A stretch of DNA of 64,000 nucleotides from Companilactobacillus nodensis DSM 19682 = JCM 14932 = NBRC 107160 (GCF_000615905.1 NZ_BAMN01000001.1:124001-188000); one strand, 5' to 3'. Positions 9,336 to 19,576 are shown, counted from the stretch's first letter. The notes: generated from the sequence alone by a model not told the origin. Made by a program: numbers and translations.

Positions 9336-12010
9336 TTACTCTTCAAACAATAACTTTTCAGATCTATTGAATTTGAAGTTACGAATATACTTGTCTATTT
9401 CAGCAATAGCTAAGATAATAACACCACCTAGAATAGCCAAGCCCCATTCCATCATGCCAATTGATCCAGTGTAGAAAATGTTTTGCATGAATGAACGTAG
9501 GTCAATATCAGTTGCAGCACCATCATTAGGCCAACGAAGTAGAAGGCTTTTGGATTTGAGAAGAAGTCCCTTGATAGTGCTGGTTTTCTGGAACGAATGT
9601 TGAATAGATAGAATATTTTACCAACAATCAAAACGTTGACCATAGTAGTACTAGAGATTATGGCACTGACACCATTACCTCGTAAAAAGGCATCGATGGT
9701 CAAGCTTATCACTGCCATGAGAACTGAAATGTAAGCAACTTGGAAAATATTGTGTTTAGTCATTAACTTACTGCCAGTCTTTCGAGGCTTACGATTCATG
9801 ATACCTTCTTCGGCTGGTTCAAAAGTCAGCGCAAATTGAATCGTAATTGCTGAAACCATATTGATCCAGAGTAGCTGCGTCGGATGCAGTGGAATATCAC
9901 TCTTAGTCAGAATGGCATAAGCGATTATTAGTCCTTCTGAGAAGGAGATGGGTAGAAGATACAGGATACTTTTTTTGATGTTATCGAAGATTCTGCGTCC
10001 TTCTCTGATGGCTTTGGAGATTGTCGCAAAGTTATCATCAGTTAGCACCATATCGGCGGAATCCTTGGCAACATCAGTTCCTTTGATTCCCATTGCCACA
10101 CCAATGTCAGCTTGCTTTAATGCTGGGGCATCATTAACTCCGTCACCAGTCATAGCGGTAACCTTGTTATTTGCTTGAAGTGCTTCGATAATTTCGATTT
10201 TGTTACTAGGAGTTGTTCGAGCGAAAACTTGATTTTTGTCAGCTGCTACAATACGTTCATTGTCGGACAATTGATCCCACTCTGGTCCAGTGATGGCATT
10301 GATTTTGTCAGCTAATCCTAATTTTCCACCAATAGCAGTTGCTGTTACAGGACTATCACCAGTAATCATCTTAACTTCAACACCAGCGGAGCGAATTTCT
10401 TTTAACGCCACAATAACTTCTTCGCGGGGCGGGTCAATAATGGCCGCAAGCCCTAAGAAGTTCAGTCCGTTGTTGATGAGGTCGTGTGTTATCTTAGTGA
10501 TGTCTGTTGAAACTTCCTTATAACCGACTGCGATAACACGTTTTCCATGTTCTGAGAAATCGTGAACACGTTGTGACCAAGTTGTATCGTCGAAATTTAA
10601 GTCTAATTTTTGAGCCATGTTAAACAACTTGTCAGGTGAACCCTTGACGAATAGATAATGTTTGTTGTTTTTTTTGACTAGTCGGGCGATATATCTGAAG
10701 TCAGAATCGAATGGTAGAATATCGATTTTTTCATAATCTGATTCTTCGCCATGATTGTAAACTTTATGATATAGCGATAAGAAAGCTCCATCAGTCGGTT
10801 CACCAGTGATGTCCCACTGGCCGGCTTCGTTGATTAGGTGAGTGTCATTGGCCTGAAATCCAGATTCTAAGAATAGTTTCATTTTGTCAGAAATAGTTAC
10901 TTTCTGATTATTTTGCGTAATTTCTCCTATCGGATCATAACCAGTTCCAGTCACCTGATAGTTTTGATCATCGATAACAATGTCGGTAACGGTCATTTCG
11001 TTCTTTGTCAGTGTTCCTGTTTTGTCAGTCGCAATAACATCGACCGAGCCAAGTGTTTCTACAGCTGGCAAAGTCTTGATGATGGTATTTTGATTTTTTG
11101 CCATGTCATTAACACCCTTGGCAAGAATAACCGAAGTTGTTGCAGGCAATCCTTCTGGAATTGTTCCAACAACCATTGATACCACGGCCATTGATAGAAC
11201 AGAGAGCGAATAAGCACCGAAGTACCAACCGATAATAAAAGTTGCAATTGCTGCCAGAACGATGAAGTATGAAACCCCGGCACCAAGTTTGTCGATAACT
11301 TGCATTAGTGGAGTTTTACGTGCTTTAACAGCACCAACTTCAGTGGAAATTTTGCCGATCTCAGTATTTTCAGCTGTCGCAACTACTAATCCAGTTCCGC
11401 TACCTTTGGTTACTGAAGTAGAGGCGAAGGCCATGTTAGTTTGATCGGCTAATGCGGAATCTTTGGTAATCAATTTAGAGTTTTTAGAAACTGAATTAGT
11501 TTCACCAGTTAGGGATGATTCTTGAATTCTCAAATTATCTGAATTGATAATTCGTAGATCAGCTGGAACGTTATCTCCAGCCTCTAAGAAAACTGTATCG
11601 CCAGCAACGAGTTCTTCGGCGGGGATTTCTTTTCGAATGCCATCGCGGTGAACCTTAGCATTGATCGATAGCATGTCCTTGATGCGTTCGAGCGCGTTAG
11701 AAGCACTGGCTTCTTGGAAATAACCAATCAGTGAATTAATGAGTACTACTAATCCAATGATGATCGAGTCAGAATAATGTCCAAGTATTAATGTGATGAC
11801 TGCTGCAAAAATCAAGACATAGATCACCATGTTGTTGAATTGATGCAGAAACATTTTCCACCTTGGTGTTTTGACTGTTTCCAATTTGTTTGGTCCGAAT
11901 TCTTCGAGACGTTTATTTGCCTCAATATAGTCCAATCCTTGATCAAAACTGTGAATCTTATTTTGTTTTTGTAGTACATCTAGTTCGGTTCTATAAGCTT
12001 TTTGGTCCAT
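9336..12010 (-). pseudogene. P2-type cation-transporting ATPase, frameshifted near the C-terminus
   Basis: Ion pump of the Ca2+/Na+,K+-ATPase (P2) class. It has the N-terminal cation-ATPase domain (residues 1-70), the membrane motif PEGLPATTSVILAKG, the phosphorylation motif DKTGTLT, and TGDGVNDAP. The main frame stops at 9452 (852 aa) with a non-homologous tail. Moving one base at about 9493, where coding GTTCATTC would read GTTCCATTC with one more C, restores LTYVPFMQNIFYTGS and a last membrane helix, ending at 9336 with 891 aa. Either a sequencing error or a real loss of helix M10. Ion specificity is not determined. Confidence 0.85.
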
Positions 12011-12141
12011 CTAATTCCTCGCTTTCTTCAAGTGGGGTTGGGTGGATCGAATGCACATTTGTTCCGTGCGTACTTTTTAAGTTTATCAAGATATTTATAT
12101 TAAATAAAGAATTATGCTTATCATTAGATATACTTAATAGC

Positions 12142-12170
12142 AAAAAAGCACCCACGATTGTGGATGCCAT
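12142..12170 (-). terminator. Terminator after the 23S rRNA methyltransferase gene
   Basis: On the minus strand GCATCCAC AATC GTGGGTGC is followed by TTTTTTGC. Confidence 0.8.
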
Positions 12171-12174
12171 GTTT

Positions 12175-13554
12175 TTATCTTCTACTTAATTTAACAACTG
12201 TTTCAACGTGAGGAGTCTGTGGAAACATATCAACTGGTTGTAGGTAATCAACACGATATTTATTAGTCAAACGTGTTAAATCCTTAGCCAAGGTAGATGG
12301 GTTACATGAGATATATACTAGCTTCTCAGGGCGATGACGCAATAGAGTGTCAATTAGTTTGCCATCTAGTCCAGTACGTGGAGGATCAACGATAACGGCG
12401 TTAGGTTTAACATTGTCGGTTAATAGTTCGGGATAAACTTGGTCAACGGAGCCAACGTAATAATCGGCGTTGTCGATATCGTTTAATTCAGCATTCTTCT
12501 TGGCATCAGCGATAGCTTCAGGAATGATTTCAATTCCGTAGACATGACTAACTTTTTTGGCAAGAGTGATACCGATCGTACCAACACCGCAGTAAGCATC
12601 GAGTAGAACGTCACGTTCTTCAGGGTTTAGAGCTTTTTCAGCAATGTCATATAGCTTGTCTGTTTGAAGTGAGTTTAGTTGTAAGAATGCACGTGGTGAA
12701 AGGTTGAAAACATAGCCGTTGATATCTTCTTGAAGATATTCGTCACCCCAGACCAAACGTGTTTCGTCACCCCAGACGCTGCCCTTGTCATCAGTATTGA
12801 TGTTTTGAGAAATAGAACTAACTTCTGGAATTTGTTCTTTGATCTTTTCAGTTAGTTGATGTTCCTTTAGGAACTTCTTTGTACGAGTAATGAAGGTAAC
12901 TTGTAGTTTGTTGAATTCAACAGATTGACGAATTACGATCATACGTAAGATTCCTGATTTGGCTTCGGGATTATAAACTGGAATACCAAGTTCCTTGATG
13001 AGAACAACGATTTTACGCATAGCTTCCATAGTTAGATCCATTTGTGTAGGCATTTCTTCAAGGTCAACGAGTGTCTGTGTTCCGTCTTTGTATAGTCCGC
13101 AAAGGATTTTTCCATCAATTTCTTGAATAGGGAACTGTGCCTTATTACGATATTTTTCTTGTTGAGGAGATGCGACAGTTGGTCTGATATTGTAATGTTC
13201 ATAGGCATAAGGACGGTATTTTTCGATTGATTCACGAAGGATGTCTGCTTTAAACTTCAATTGATCCTCATACTTGATATGTGCGAATTCCAAACCACCG
13301 ACTTTACTGGCAAGTTCAGGTGTTTCAGGATTACGATAAGGACTTTCAGTTCTGATTTTGTGAATTTTACCATTGAGGAATTTAGGGTGGACTTCAGTAA
13401 TTTCACAAACGATGACATCTTCAGGGACAGCCTTTGGTACGAAGACAATGACGTGTTTGAAGAAACCAATTCCTTCACCATTAATTCCGATTCGTTTGAT
13501 TGTAAGTGGGAAACGGTCGCCCACTGCTAGTTCTTCAGTTATATTGTTATCCAT
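12175..13554 (-). CDS. rlmD: 23S rRNA (uracil-5-)-methyltransferase, RlmD/RlmCD type
   Basis: SAM-dependent enzyme of the TrmA/RumA family that methylates uracil C5 in 23S rRNA; in Gram-positives one enzyme can cover both U747 and U1939. An N-terminal TRAM domain (about residues 8-66) precedes the methyltransferase core with DAYCGVGTIG, VDPPRTGLD and YISCNPSTLAKDL (nucleophile Cys). The four-cysteine iron-sulphur motif of E. coli RumA is absent: only TPELASKVGG is found at that position. A longer frame opens at 13626, but AAAAGGAAAA precedes ATG 13554, giving 459 aa. Divergent from recX. Confidence 0.92.
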   Translation of the reverse strand: MDNNITEELAVGDRFPLTIKRIGINGEGIGFFKHVIVFVPKAVPEDVIVCEITEVHPKFLNGKIHKIRTESPYRNPETPELASKVGGLEFAHIKYEDQLKFKADILRESIEKYRPYAYEHYNIRPTVASPQQEKYRNKAQFPIQEIDGKILCGLYKDGTQTLVDLEEMPTQMDLTMEAMRKIVVLIKELGIPVYNPEAKSGILRMIVIRQSVEFNKLQVTFITRTKKFLKEHQLTEKIKEQIPEVSSISQNINTDDKGSVWGDETRLVWGDEYLQEDINGYVFNLSPRAFLQLNSLQTDKLYDIAEKALNPEERDVLLDAYCGVGTIGITLAKKVSHVYGIEIIPEAIADAKKNAELNDIDNADYYVGSVDQVYPELLTDNVKPNAVIVDPPRTGLDGKLIDTLLRHRPEKLVYISCNPSTLAKDLTRLTNKYRVDYLQPVDMFPQTPHVETVVKLSRR

Positions 13555-13613
13555 ATGATTTTTCCTTTTTTTAAATGTACGGTAAACTACTCTAGAGTAT
13601 AACATGTGAGGTA

Positions 13614-14390
13614 ATGATATTGGCAAAAGTCACAAAAATACAAGCTCAAAAGAGAAAAGGACGCTACAATGTTTATCTTGACGGAGAATATGCTTTTCCA
13701 GTTGGAGAGACGACACTAGTAGATTTCCGATTGATGAATGGTGTTGAGCTTGATGATAAACAGATCAAAGAGATTCAGTCACGAGAAAATATCAACAAAG
13801 CATACGGTGATGCCGTAAATTATTTGAGTTACCAATTAAGAACTGAAAAAGAAATGCGAGATTATTTATATAAGAAAGAATATGGTTCACCGGTTATTTA
13901 TTCGGTAATGGAACGATTGGCAAAACTGAATTATTTAGACGATGAAGCCTACGCTACAAGTTTTATTAATACGCAATTGAATACGACCGCTAACGGTCCG
14001 AGAATCATTCAACAAAAGATGGTTCAAAAAGGTGTTCCCGCAAATATTATTGAGGATAAGTTAGCAGAGGTCGATGAAGATAGATTATTGGAAAATGCAA
14101 CTGAGTTTGCTAGTAAACAAGTTAGAAAGCAACGTCACAAGTCCTTTCAGCAGATGATGACTAAGCTTAAGCAAAGTTTGTATCAAAAGGGATATAGCGG
14201 TGATATAGTTAGTCAGGCAATTGATGATTTGGACTTAGAACGTGATGACGATACTGAACAAGAGAATCTAGTTGCGATGATCAATAAGGTTCAACATCGT
14301 TATGACAATCCATCTAAGTTGATAAATTATTTGATGACCAAGGGATACCGCTATGATGCAATCAAAAGGGCTTTGAGTAACGAAGATTAG
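13614..14390 (+). CDS. recX: RecA regulatory protein RecX
   Basis: Cytoplasmic modulator of RecA filaments, 258 aa, the length usual for lactobacilli. It is made of repeated three-helix modules; the segment YLSYQLRTEKEMRDYLYKK (about 64-82) and LAKLNYLDDEAYATSFI (about 102-118) are the first RecX repeats, and a C-terminal module ends ILV-like KGYRYDAIKRAL. Start 13614 follows GTGAGGTA. Divergent promoter region with rlmD of only about 60 bp. Confidence 0.93.
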   Translation: MILAKVTKIQAQKRKGRYNVYLDGEYAFPVGETTLVDFRLMNGVELDDKQIKEIQSRENINKAYGDAVNYLSYQLRTEKEMRDYLYKKEYGSPVIYSVMERLAKLNYLDDEAYATSFINTQLNTTANGPRIIQQKMVQKGVPANIIEDKLAEVDEDRLLENATEFASKQVRKQRHKSFQQMMTKLKQSLYQKGYSGDIVSQAIDDLDLERDDDTEQENLVAMINKVQHRYDNPSKLINYLMTKGYRYDAIKRALSNED

Positions 14391-14481
14391 AGTGTGAATT
14401 CTAGTACGGTTTCTAAAATATATTATTGTGTTAATAGATGATTCAACGAACTTCTTATATTCGAATTTGTTTCTTTCTATG

Positions 14482-14495
14482 CAAACATACGTTTG
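14482..14495. promoter_or_regulatory. Candidate LexA (DinR) box upstream of the Fic cassette
   Basis: CAAACATACGTTTG matches the Gram-positive LexA consensus CGAAC-RNRY-GTTYG except for A in place of G at the second base. It lies 58 bp upstream of the Fic frame. An imperfect hairpin (ATAATATTAC, 14501-14510, with GTAATATTAT, 14527-14536) follows and may be a second operator. Confidence 0.4.
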
Positions 14496-14552
14496 ATAAA
14501 ATAATATTACTGTTTAACTTATGACGGTAATATTATGCCTATGGGAGAATCC

Positions 14553-15347
14553 ATGAAAAAGAATATGAAGTTCAAGGACCAATTATTACCCAGTGAAAAG
14601 AAAACGGGTGAGTTTGAGATTATGGAATTTCAAGGGAAAAGATTTTCGGGACTGGCTTTGAATTCTTATGAAGGTGAGTAGCAACTGGAAGAGTTTTTAA
14701 AACTTATTATCAAAACATATCAGATGAAAAATAAGAATATCCCATTTACTGGTATTGATATAATTGATGATATCAAAAACAATGGGACAATTAATTATTA
14801 TTCGCTAAATATTGTAGATGATGTTGAGAAATCGATTGTCAGAGAAAAATATTTGTACGGACTTACTAATCTGATATATTTGGATGTTGATGAAGTTATT
14901 AATCTCAATAGTAGGGCACAAGAAATATTTGTTGAAAAGGGAACGTACGGTGTTGAGGGTGTCTCAGATTTGAATCATGTAAGGTATACATTGGATATGG
15001 TGAAAGATTCAATAAGTTTTGGTTCAGATCAGTTACCAACAATTGCAACTAAAGCAGCATATTTATGGCATAAAATTGCTAAGTTTCAAGCTTTTAAAAA
15101 TGGAAATAAGCGTACGGCAATGTTGTCTACATTAGTTTTTCTGCATTCTAACGGATATGATTTTCAATATAAGAATGGATTAAAAAAAGAGTTGATTGAT
15201 ATGTCTCAAAGGATTGCACAATATTCTGAAAGTGATGATTCAGCAATTAAATTTATCAGGAATTATATTTTGAAAAACATTAAATTGAATATTAATAATG
15301 AAGAGTGGGACATGTTAGAAAAACTTGGAAATTCAAAAGTTGAATAA
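14553..15347 (+). pseudogene. Fic/Doc family protein, interrupted by an in-frame TAG and lacking the catalytic His
   Basis: One continuous frame from ATG 14553 (ribosome site GGGAGAA) to 15347, broken only by TAG at 14679-14681 (a CAG-to-TAG change would explain it). The downstream 207 aa from ATG 14724 has no ribosome site. The Doc-like core includes KAAYLWHKIAK followed by FQAFKNGNKRTA. Fic/Doc enzymes need His in HxFx(D/N)GNKR; here that position is Gln (CAA at 15087-15089). Fic proteins transfer AMP or phosphate to target proteins, and this one is predicted inactive twice over. A 52-aa gene follows 44 bp downstream. Confidence 0.75.
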
Positions 15348-15391
15348 AATTGATTTCAGTGTATTATTAGACAAAATGGAGGCGAGAATTT

Positions 15392-15550
15392 ATGTTAAGA
15401 AATGATAAATTTACAATTAATGTTAAAGCGGATATTAAGGTAAATGAACGTACTGAAGAAGAGAGAAAAGAAATTATTAAACGTAGTGAAGATAAAGTAT
15501 TCTCAAACCCAGAAGTACTTGCAGCCTTAAAAGAACTATCAAAAATGTAA
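15392..15550 (+). CDS. Small acidic/basic protein of 52 aa next to the Fic gene
   Basis: Not recognised. ATG 15392 is preceded by a strong TGGAGGCGAGAATTT ribosome site, 44 bp after the Fic-like frame and followed by its own terminator, so it is very likely translated. The product is charged and probably helical: residues 1-20 include FTINVKADIKV (beta-like), residues 20-35 TEEERKEIIKRSEDK, and it ends ALKELSKM. The position downstream of a Doc-like gene suggests an antitoxin or accessory subunit, but no family match is claimed. Confidence 0.6.
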   Translation: MLRNDKFTINVKADIKVNERTEEERKEIIKRSEDKVFSNPEVLAALKELSKM

Positions 15551-15556
15551 TAACTC

Positions 15557-15590
15557 AAGCACCTGTCATTCACTTGGCAGGTGCTTTTTA
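15557..15590 (+). terminator. Terminator after the 52-aa gene
   Basis: Stem AAGCACCTG / CAGGTGCTT followed by TTTTA. Confidence 0.85.
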
Positions 15591-15666
15591 GTGCGTAATA
15601 TCTTTTAATTGTTTCACAGCTCTGTTATAATCTTTCGTGAACAAGAAGTGGAAAGCCGGGTAATTT

Positions 15667-16200
15667 ATGCAGATACCTAAAGAAGGAGATTACGTGGCAA
15701 TCCAGAGTTATAAGCATGATGGTCATTTACATCGTACTTGGCGTGAAACAATGGTGTTAAAGACAAGTGAGAACGAGATAATCGGCTGTAATGAGAACAC
15801 TCTTGTTACTGAGTCAGACGGACGTCGTTGGGTAACTAGAGAGCCAGCACTGGTTTATTTTCATAAACATTACTGGTTCAATATTATTACCATGATACGA
15901 GAGAGCGGGGTTTCATATTACTGCAATCTAGCGACACCGTTTGCTTTAGACAAAGAGGCCATTAAATATATTGATTATGATTTGGATGTAAAGGTCTTTC
16001 CTGATGGAGAGAAGCGCTTATTAGATGTGGACGAGTATGCCGCACATAGTAAGTACTGGAATTATCCACCAGAAATAGATACGATTTTACATCGCAATGT
16101 CGATGTTCTGATAGATTGGATCGATAAGGGTAAGGGACCATTTTCTCAAGCCTATGTTGATCTTTGGATGCAGAGATATAAGGAATTGTCACACCATTAA
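15667..16200 (+). CDS. DUF402 nucleoside tri/diphosphate phosphatase (YgaC type)
   Basis: Cytoplasmic protein of 177 aa belonging to the DUF402/UPF0374 family, whose characterised members hydrolyse nucleoside tri- and diphosphates with Mg2+/Mn2+. The DUF402 core lies around residues 55-125, including YYCNLATPF and the acidic cluster [14 protein letters not shown] that provides metal ligands, then DVDEYAAH. The length matches the family. Single gene with its own downstream terminator. Confidence 0.85.
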   Translation: MQIPKEGDYVAIQSYKHDGHLHRTWRETMVLKTSENEIIGCNENTLVTESDGRRWVTREPALVYFHKHYWFNIITMIRESGVSYYCNLATPFALDKEAIKYIDYDLDVKVFPDGEKRLLDVDEYAAHSKYWNYPPEIDTILHRNVDVLIDWIDKGKGPFSQAYVDLWMQRYKELSHH

Positions 16201-16220
16201 TGGATTGTCAGATAAATAAA

Positions 16221-16258
16221 AATAAGCTAAGACTTTAAATAGTCTTAGCTTATTTTTT
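16221..16258. terminator. Bidirectional terminator
   Basis: AATAAGCTAAGACT TTAAAT AGTCTTAGCTTATT, perfect 14-bp stem with flanking A/T runs, between the DUF402 gene and the end of the ABC ATPase gene. Confidence 0.9.
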
Positions 16259-16283
16259 CGGGTTTTTCGTATGTGGTAGTTAG

Positions 16284-17041
16284 TTATTTGATACTGTCTT
16301 TTTCTTCATTAAGTGAAATACCTGACAAGAAGTCCTCAATACGTTGTGTTGGGTGGCAGAAGAAATCCTTCGTAGCACCATCGTATAACTTCTTACCGTC
16401 TTCGATGAAGACAATCTTATCAGAAACAAGTCTGGCGAATTCCATATTATGTGTCACGATGACCATCGACTGACCTTGTTCACATAATTTTTCAAGGATA
16501 CGCAAGACTTGTGTCTCAAGTTCTGGGTCCAGCGCACTTGTTGTTCATCTAACAGTATGTATTCGGGATGCATTGCTAGTGCTCGGCAGATTGAAATACG
16601 TTGTTGTTGTCCACCGGAAAGTTGACTAGGATAACGATCTTCAAGTCCTTCAAGACCAACTTCCTTTAATAGTTGTTTGGTTAGTAATTCAGTATCGGAT
16701 TTTGAACGTTTCAAAACTGTTATCGGTGCAGTCGTGATATTATCCAAAACAGTTAGGTTAGGGAATAAATTCCAGTTTTGAAAAACCATACTAGTCTTAC
16801 GTCTTAGATTGAAACTGTCTTTTTTGGAAATAGGCTTACTGTAGTCGATCTCGAGATCAGGGAAACTGACAGTTCCACTTTCGGGACGGACCAACATATC
16901 TAGGGAACGTAACAATGTTGATTTACCGGAACCTGAAGGTCCTAAGATAACGGTTGTCTTACCATCGGGGAAGTCAACTGAGATATCATCCAAAACAGTT
17001 TTGCCTTCGTATTGCTTATTGATATGTTTTGCTGAAATCAT
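16284..17041 (-). pseudogene. Amino-acid ABC transporter ATP-binding protein, frameshifted in Walker B
   Basis: ATPase of a polar/sulphur amino-acid importer. Walker A GPSGSGKS (residues 32-39), signature LSGGQQQR and Walker B ILLDE are present. After LLDE the frame breaks: coding GAACAACAAGT should read GAACCAACAAGT with one more C near + strand 16543, which restores DEPTSALDPELETQVLRI and the H-loop VTHNMEFA, ending at 16284 with 252 aa. As deposited, two pieces result (17041-16454 and an ATG-less tail). Its ATG overlaps the permease stop (TAATG). It is probably intact in the organism. Confidence 0.85.
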
Positions 17042-17736
17042 TAGTTCTGACCTCCCTTAACGTATTTGGATGTACGACGTTCTAAGTAGTGTTGTAACCA
17101 ACTTAGAAGTGAGCAGACGATCGCATAAAGTACGGCAGCCAGCGTGTACATCAATAGTGGTTGGTAGTTCTTAGCCGTAATCTGTTGACTGACTTGGAAC
17201 ATTTCCAAGATAGTGATTGAACTGGCCAGTGAAGTATCCTTAACCAAGCCAATAAATGAATTGGATAGTGGTGGTAAGGCAATTCTGACAGCTTGTGGAA
17301 GAACAATTTTCATCAGTGTTTGACGAGTAGTAAAGTTCAAAGTATAAGCTGCATCCCATTGATCCTGCGGTACAGATAGTAGCGCTGAACGAATGGTTTC
17401 AGATGCGTATGCACCAGTATTGAGTGAGAACCCAATCACAGCAGCTATGAAAGCTGGTAGTTGAATCCCAACACTAGGTAGTCCGAAGAAAATAATGAAT
17501 AATTGAACTAGCAATGGAGTAGAACGGAATAACCAAACATAGAAGTTGGCGATAGCTCGTAATACTAACCAGGGATAACGTAGTGCTTTGTTCTCACTAG
17601 GTTCAATGAACTTGATCAGTGCTGTTAGAACAGCCAAGATAAGTCCGAAGATGAACGAAATAATGGCTAGTGGAATAGTGAATTGAAGCATAGCTCCAAC
17701 CATTTCCGGCAGTGATGAAACAATTATGTGCCACAT
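17041..17736 (-). CDS. Amino-acid ABC transporter permease (HisM/GlnP type)
   Basis: Membrane subunit of the same importer, 231 aa from ATG 17736 (AGATGGGG upstream); a longer TTG start at 17757 is possible. Several hydrophobic segments are visible (about 15-45, 60-90, 100-125, 185-210). The EAA loop that contacts the ATPase reads SVPQDQWDAAYTLN followed by a PQAVRIALPPL segment. It sits between the binding-protein and ATPase genes, which together form a binding protein-permease-ATPase set for a small amino acid. Confidence 0.9.
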   Translation of the reverse strand: MWHIIVSSLPEMVGAMLQFTIPLAIISFIFGLILAVLTALIKFIEPSENKALRYPWLVLRAIANFYVWLFRSTPLLVQLFIIFFGLPSVGIQLPAFIAAVIGFSLNTGAYASETIRSALLSVPQDQWDAAYTLNFTTRQTLMKIVLPQAVRIALPPLSNSFIGLVKDTSLASSITILEMFQVSQQITAKNYQPLLMYTLAAVLYAIVCSLLSWLQHYLERRTSKYVKGGQN

Positions 17737-17778
17737 GAAACGAAAACCCCATCTCAAAAATCTATTAATTAAAAATAA

Positions 17779-18564
17779 TTATTTTTTAGTAATATCCTCA
17801 CCGAAGTACTTGATTGATAACTTCTTCATAGTTCCGTCTTTGTAAAGCTTCTTCATAGCTTTGTTGACGTCGTCACGAAGTGCAGTTGATTTCTTATTGT
17901 AAATAGGAGCAATCTTAGATGCTTCGATATACTTAGATGAAATAACTTGGTACTTAAGGTCAGTGTTCTTGTGATCTTTCTTCCATGTTAAGAAGGCTTC
18001 CTTTGAGTTAACAGCAGCTTCAACACGTCCTTGATCGATCATTGACATTGATGTTTGGAAGTCAGCTGATGGAACGATGTCGGCACCGTACTTTTCAGCC
18101 TTGTTGTAATTATCTGTACCAGTTCCGGCAGCAACTTTCTTACCTTTAATATCAGTGATGTTTTTGATATCAGTGTTATCTTGTTTCATGATCAAAGCTG
18201 ATCTTGAGTAGATATAAGGTGTTGAGAAAAGATATTGTTTCTCACGTGATTTGTTCATAGCAACGTTATTGATAACAACGTCGAATGTATTTGAGTTCAA
18301 ACCAGCGATAAGTGAATCCCACTTAGTAGGAACAAATTTAGCTTTCATACCCATTTCTTTGGCAATATCTTTGCCAAGGTCAACCTCAAATCCCTTTAGC
18401 TTGCCATCTTCACGGTATGAATAGGGTGCATATGTGCCCTCAAGTCCAATTGTCAATGTACCCTTTGTTTTAGTAGTTGCTTGGTCGTTGTTACTTGAGC
18501 ATCCAGTTAGGATAAGTACCAATGCAGCGATTGTAGACAAAAGTAAAATAATTCTTTTCTTCAT
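17779..18564 (-). CDS. Amino-acid ABC transporter substrate-binding lipoprotein, probably for cystine
   Basis: Extracellular solute-binding protein family 3, 261 aa from ATG 18564 (GGGGAGAG ribosome site); upstream in-frame codons lack one. The N-terminus has a lipoprotein signal ending LILTGCSSN, with lipid-modified Cys22. The family 3 signature GFEVDLGKDIAKEMG is at about 64-78. It lies in the cysteine operon downstream of cysK with no terminator between, which favours cystine or cysteine as substrate; that substrate is an inference. Confidence 0.9.
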   Translation of the reverse strand: MKKRIILLLSTIAALVLILTGCSSNNDQATTKTKGTLTIGLEGTYAPYSYREDGKLKGFEVDLGKDIAKEMGMKAKFVPTKWDSLIAGLNSNTFDVVINNVAMNKSREKQYLFSTPYIYSRSALIMKQDNTDIKNITDIKGKKVAAGTGTDNYNKAEKYGADIVPSADFQTSMSMIDQGRVEAAVNSKEAFLTWKKDHKNTDLKYQVISSKYIEASKIAPIYNKKSTALRDDVNKAMKKLYKDGTMKKLSIKYFGEDITKK

Positions 18565-18641
18565 ATTAAAAACTCTCCCCATATAAAATTATCATTTTCT
18601 ATTCTCTCATAACTTGGTTGTCGTTTGAAAAGATTTGACTT

Positions 18642-19565
18642 TTAAAAATTAAATAAATCAGTTGATAGATATCGTTCTCCGTTGTCTGGAGCAACTGTAA
18701 CCACTTTCTTACCTTTGCCAAGTTTCTTAGCAATTTGAATAGCACCATAGATGTTGGCACCAGATGAAATGCCAGGTAGGAAGCCTTCTTTGTGACTAAC
18801 TTCTTGAGCTGTTTTAATGGCGTTGTCACTACTTACTTCAACAATGTCTGAATAAGAATTTTGATCCAATGTGTCAGGAATCATACCAGCACTGATACCT
18901 TGAATTTTATGTGGACCAGTTTTTCCTTCCTTTAATAATGGAGATTCAGCGGCTTCTAGTGCAAAAACTTGAACGTCGGGATATGCCTTAGTCAACGCAT
19001 GGCTGACACCAGAAAGAGTACCGCCAGTACCGACGCCAGCAACAAAGGCGTCGACTTTGTCATCTCCAAAAGCATCGACAATTTCTTTGCCAGTTGTTTG
19101 TTCGTGGATGGCAGGGTTAGCGGGATTCTTGAATTGCATAGGTAGGAAGTAGCCCTTTTCGTCCGCTAGGTCTTGTGCACGTTTGATGGCACCACCCATG
19201 CCTTCACTACCTGGTGTAAGAACTAATTCTGTGCCGTAACCTTGCATCAATTTACGACGTTCAACACTCATCGTGTCGGGCATCATGATGATCAGATGAT
19301 ATCCTTTAGCTGATGCAACTAACGAAAGCCCGATACCAGTATTACCGGATGTGGGTTCAACGATTGTATCTCCGGGTTTTATCTTGCGGGATTTTTCAGC
19401 ATCTTCAATCATGGCCAAAGCAATTCTATCCTTGATGGAACTGCCGGGATTGAAGAATTCAAGTTTGACATATACGTCAGCAGCGTCTTCTGGTACGACG
19501 TTGTTTAGTTTAACGATAGGTGTGTTTCCAATTAATTCTGTTACGTTGTCAGCAATTTTTGTCAT
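18642..19565 (-). CDS. cysK: Cysteine synthase A (O-acetylserine sulfhydrylase)
   Basis: PLP enzyme that makes cysteine from O-acetylserine and sulfide; 307 aa, the usual length. Seen: [11 protein letters not shown] at the N-terminus, PLP lysine in [11 protein letters not shown] (Lys45), the phosphate/substrate loop [10 protein letters not shown] and the glycine loop [11 protein letters not shown]. It follows the MetA-like gene by 11 bp; the stop of that gene overlaps this gene's leader region and GGAGAAAAA is the ribosome site. Context with a MetA-like acyltransferase suggests that enzyme supplies O-acetylserine. Confidence 0.95.
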   Translation of the reverse strand: MTKIADNVTELIGNTPIVKLNNVVPEDAADVYVKLEFFNPGSSIKDRIALAMIEDAEKSRKIKPGDTIVEPTSGNTGIGLSLVASAKGYHLIIMMPDTMSVERRKLMQGYGTELVLTPGSEGMGGAIKRAQDLADEKGYFLPMQFKNPANPAIHEQTTGKEIVDAFGDDKVDAFVAGVGTGGTLSGVSHALTKAYPDVQVFALEAAESPLLKEGKTGPHKIQGISAGMIPDTLDQNSYSDIVEVSSDNAIKTAQEVSHKEGFLPGISSGANIYGAIQIAKKLGKGKKVVTVAPDNGERYLSTDLFNF

Positions 19566-19576
19566 AATTTTTTCTC

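Noticed and set aside
14724..15347. Treating the 207-aa Fic-like frame as a complete independent gene
   Set aside because: ATG 14724 has no ribosome site and the frame continues upstream through a single TAG to ATG 14553, which has one.
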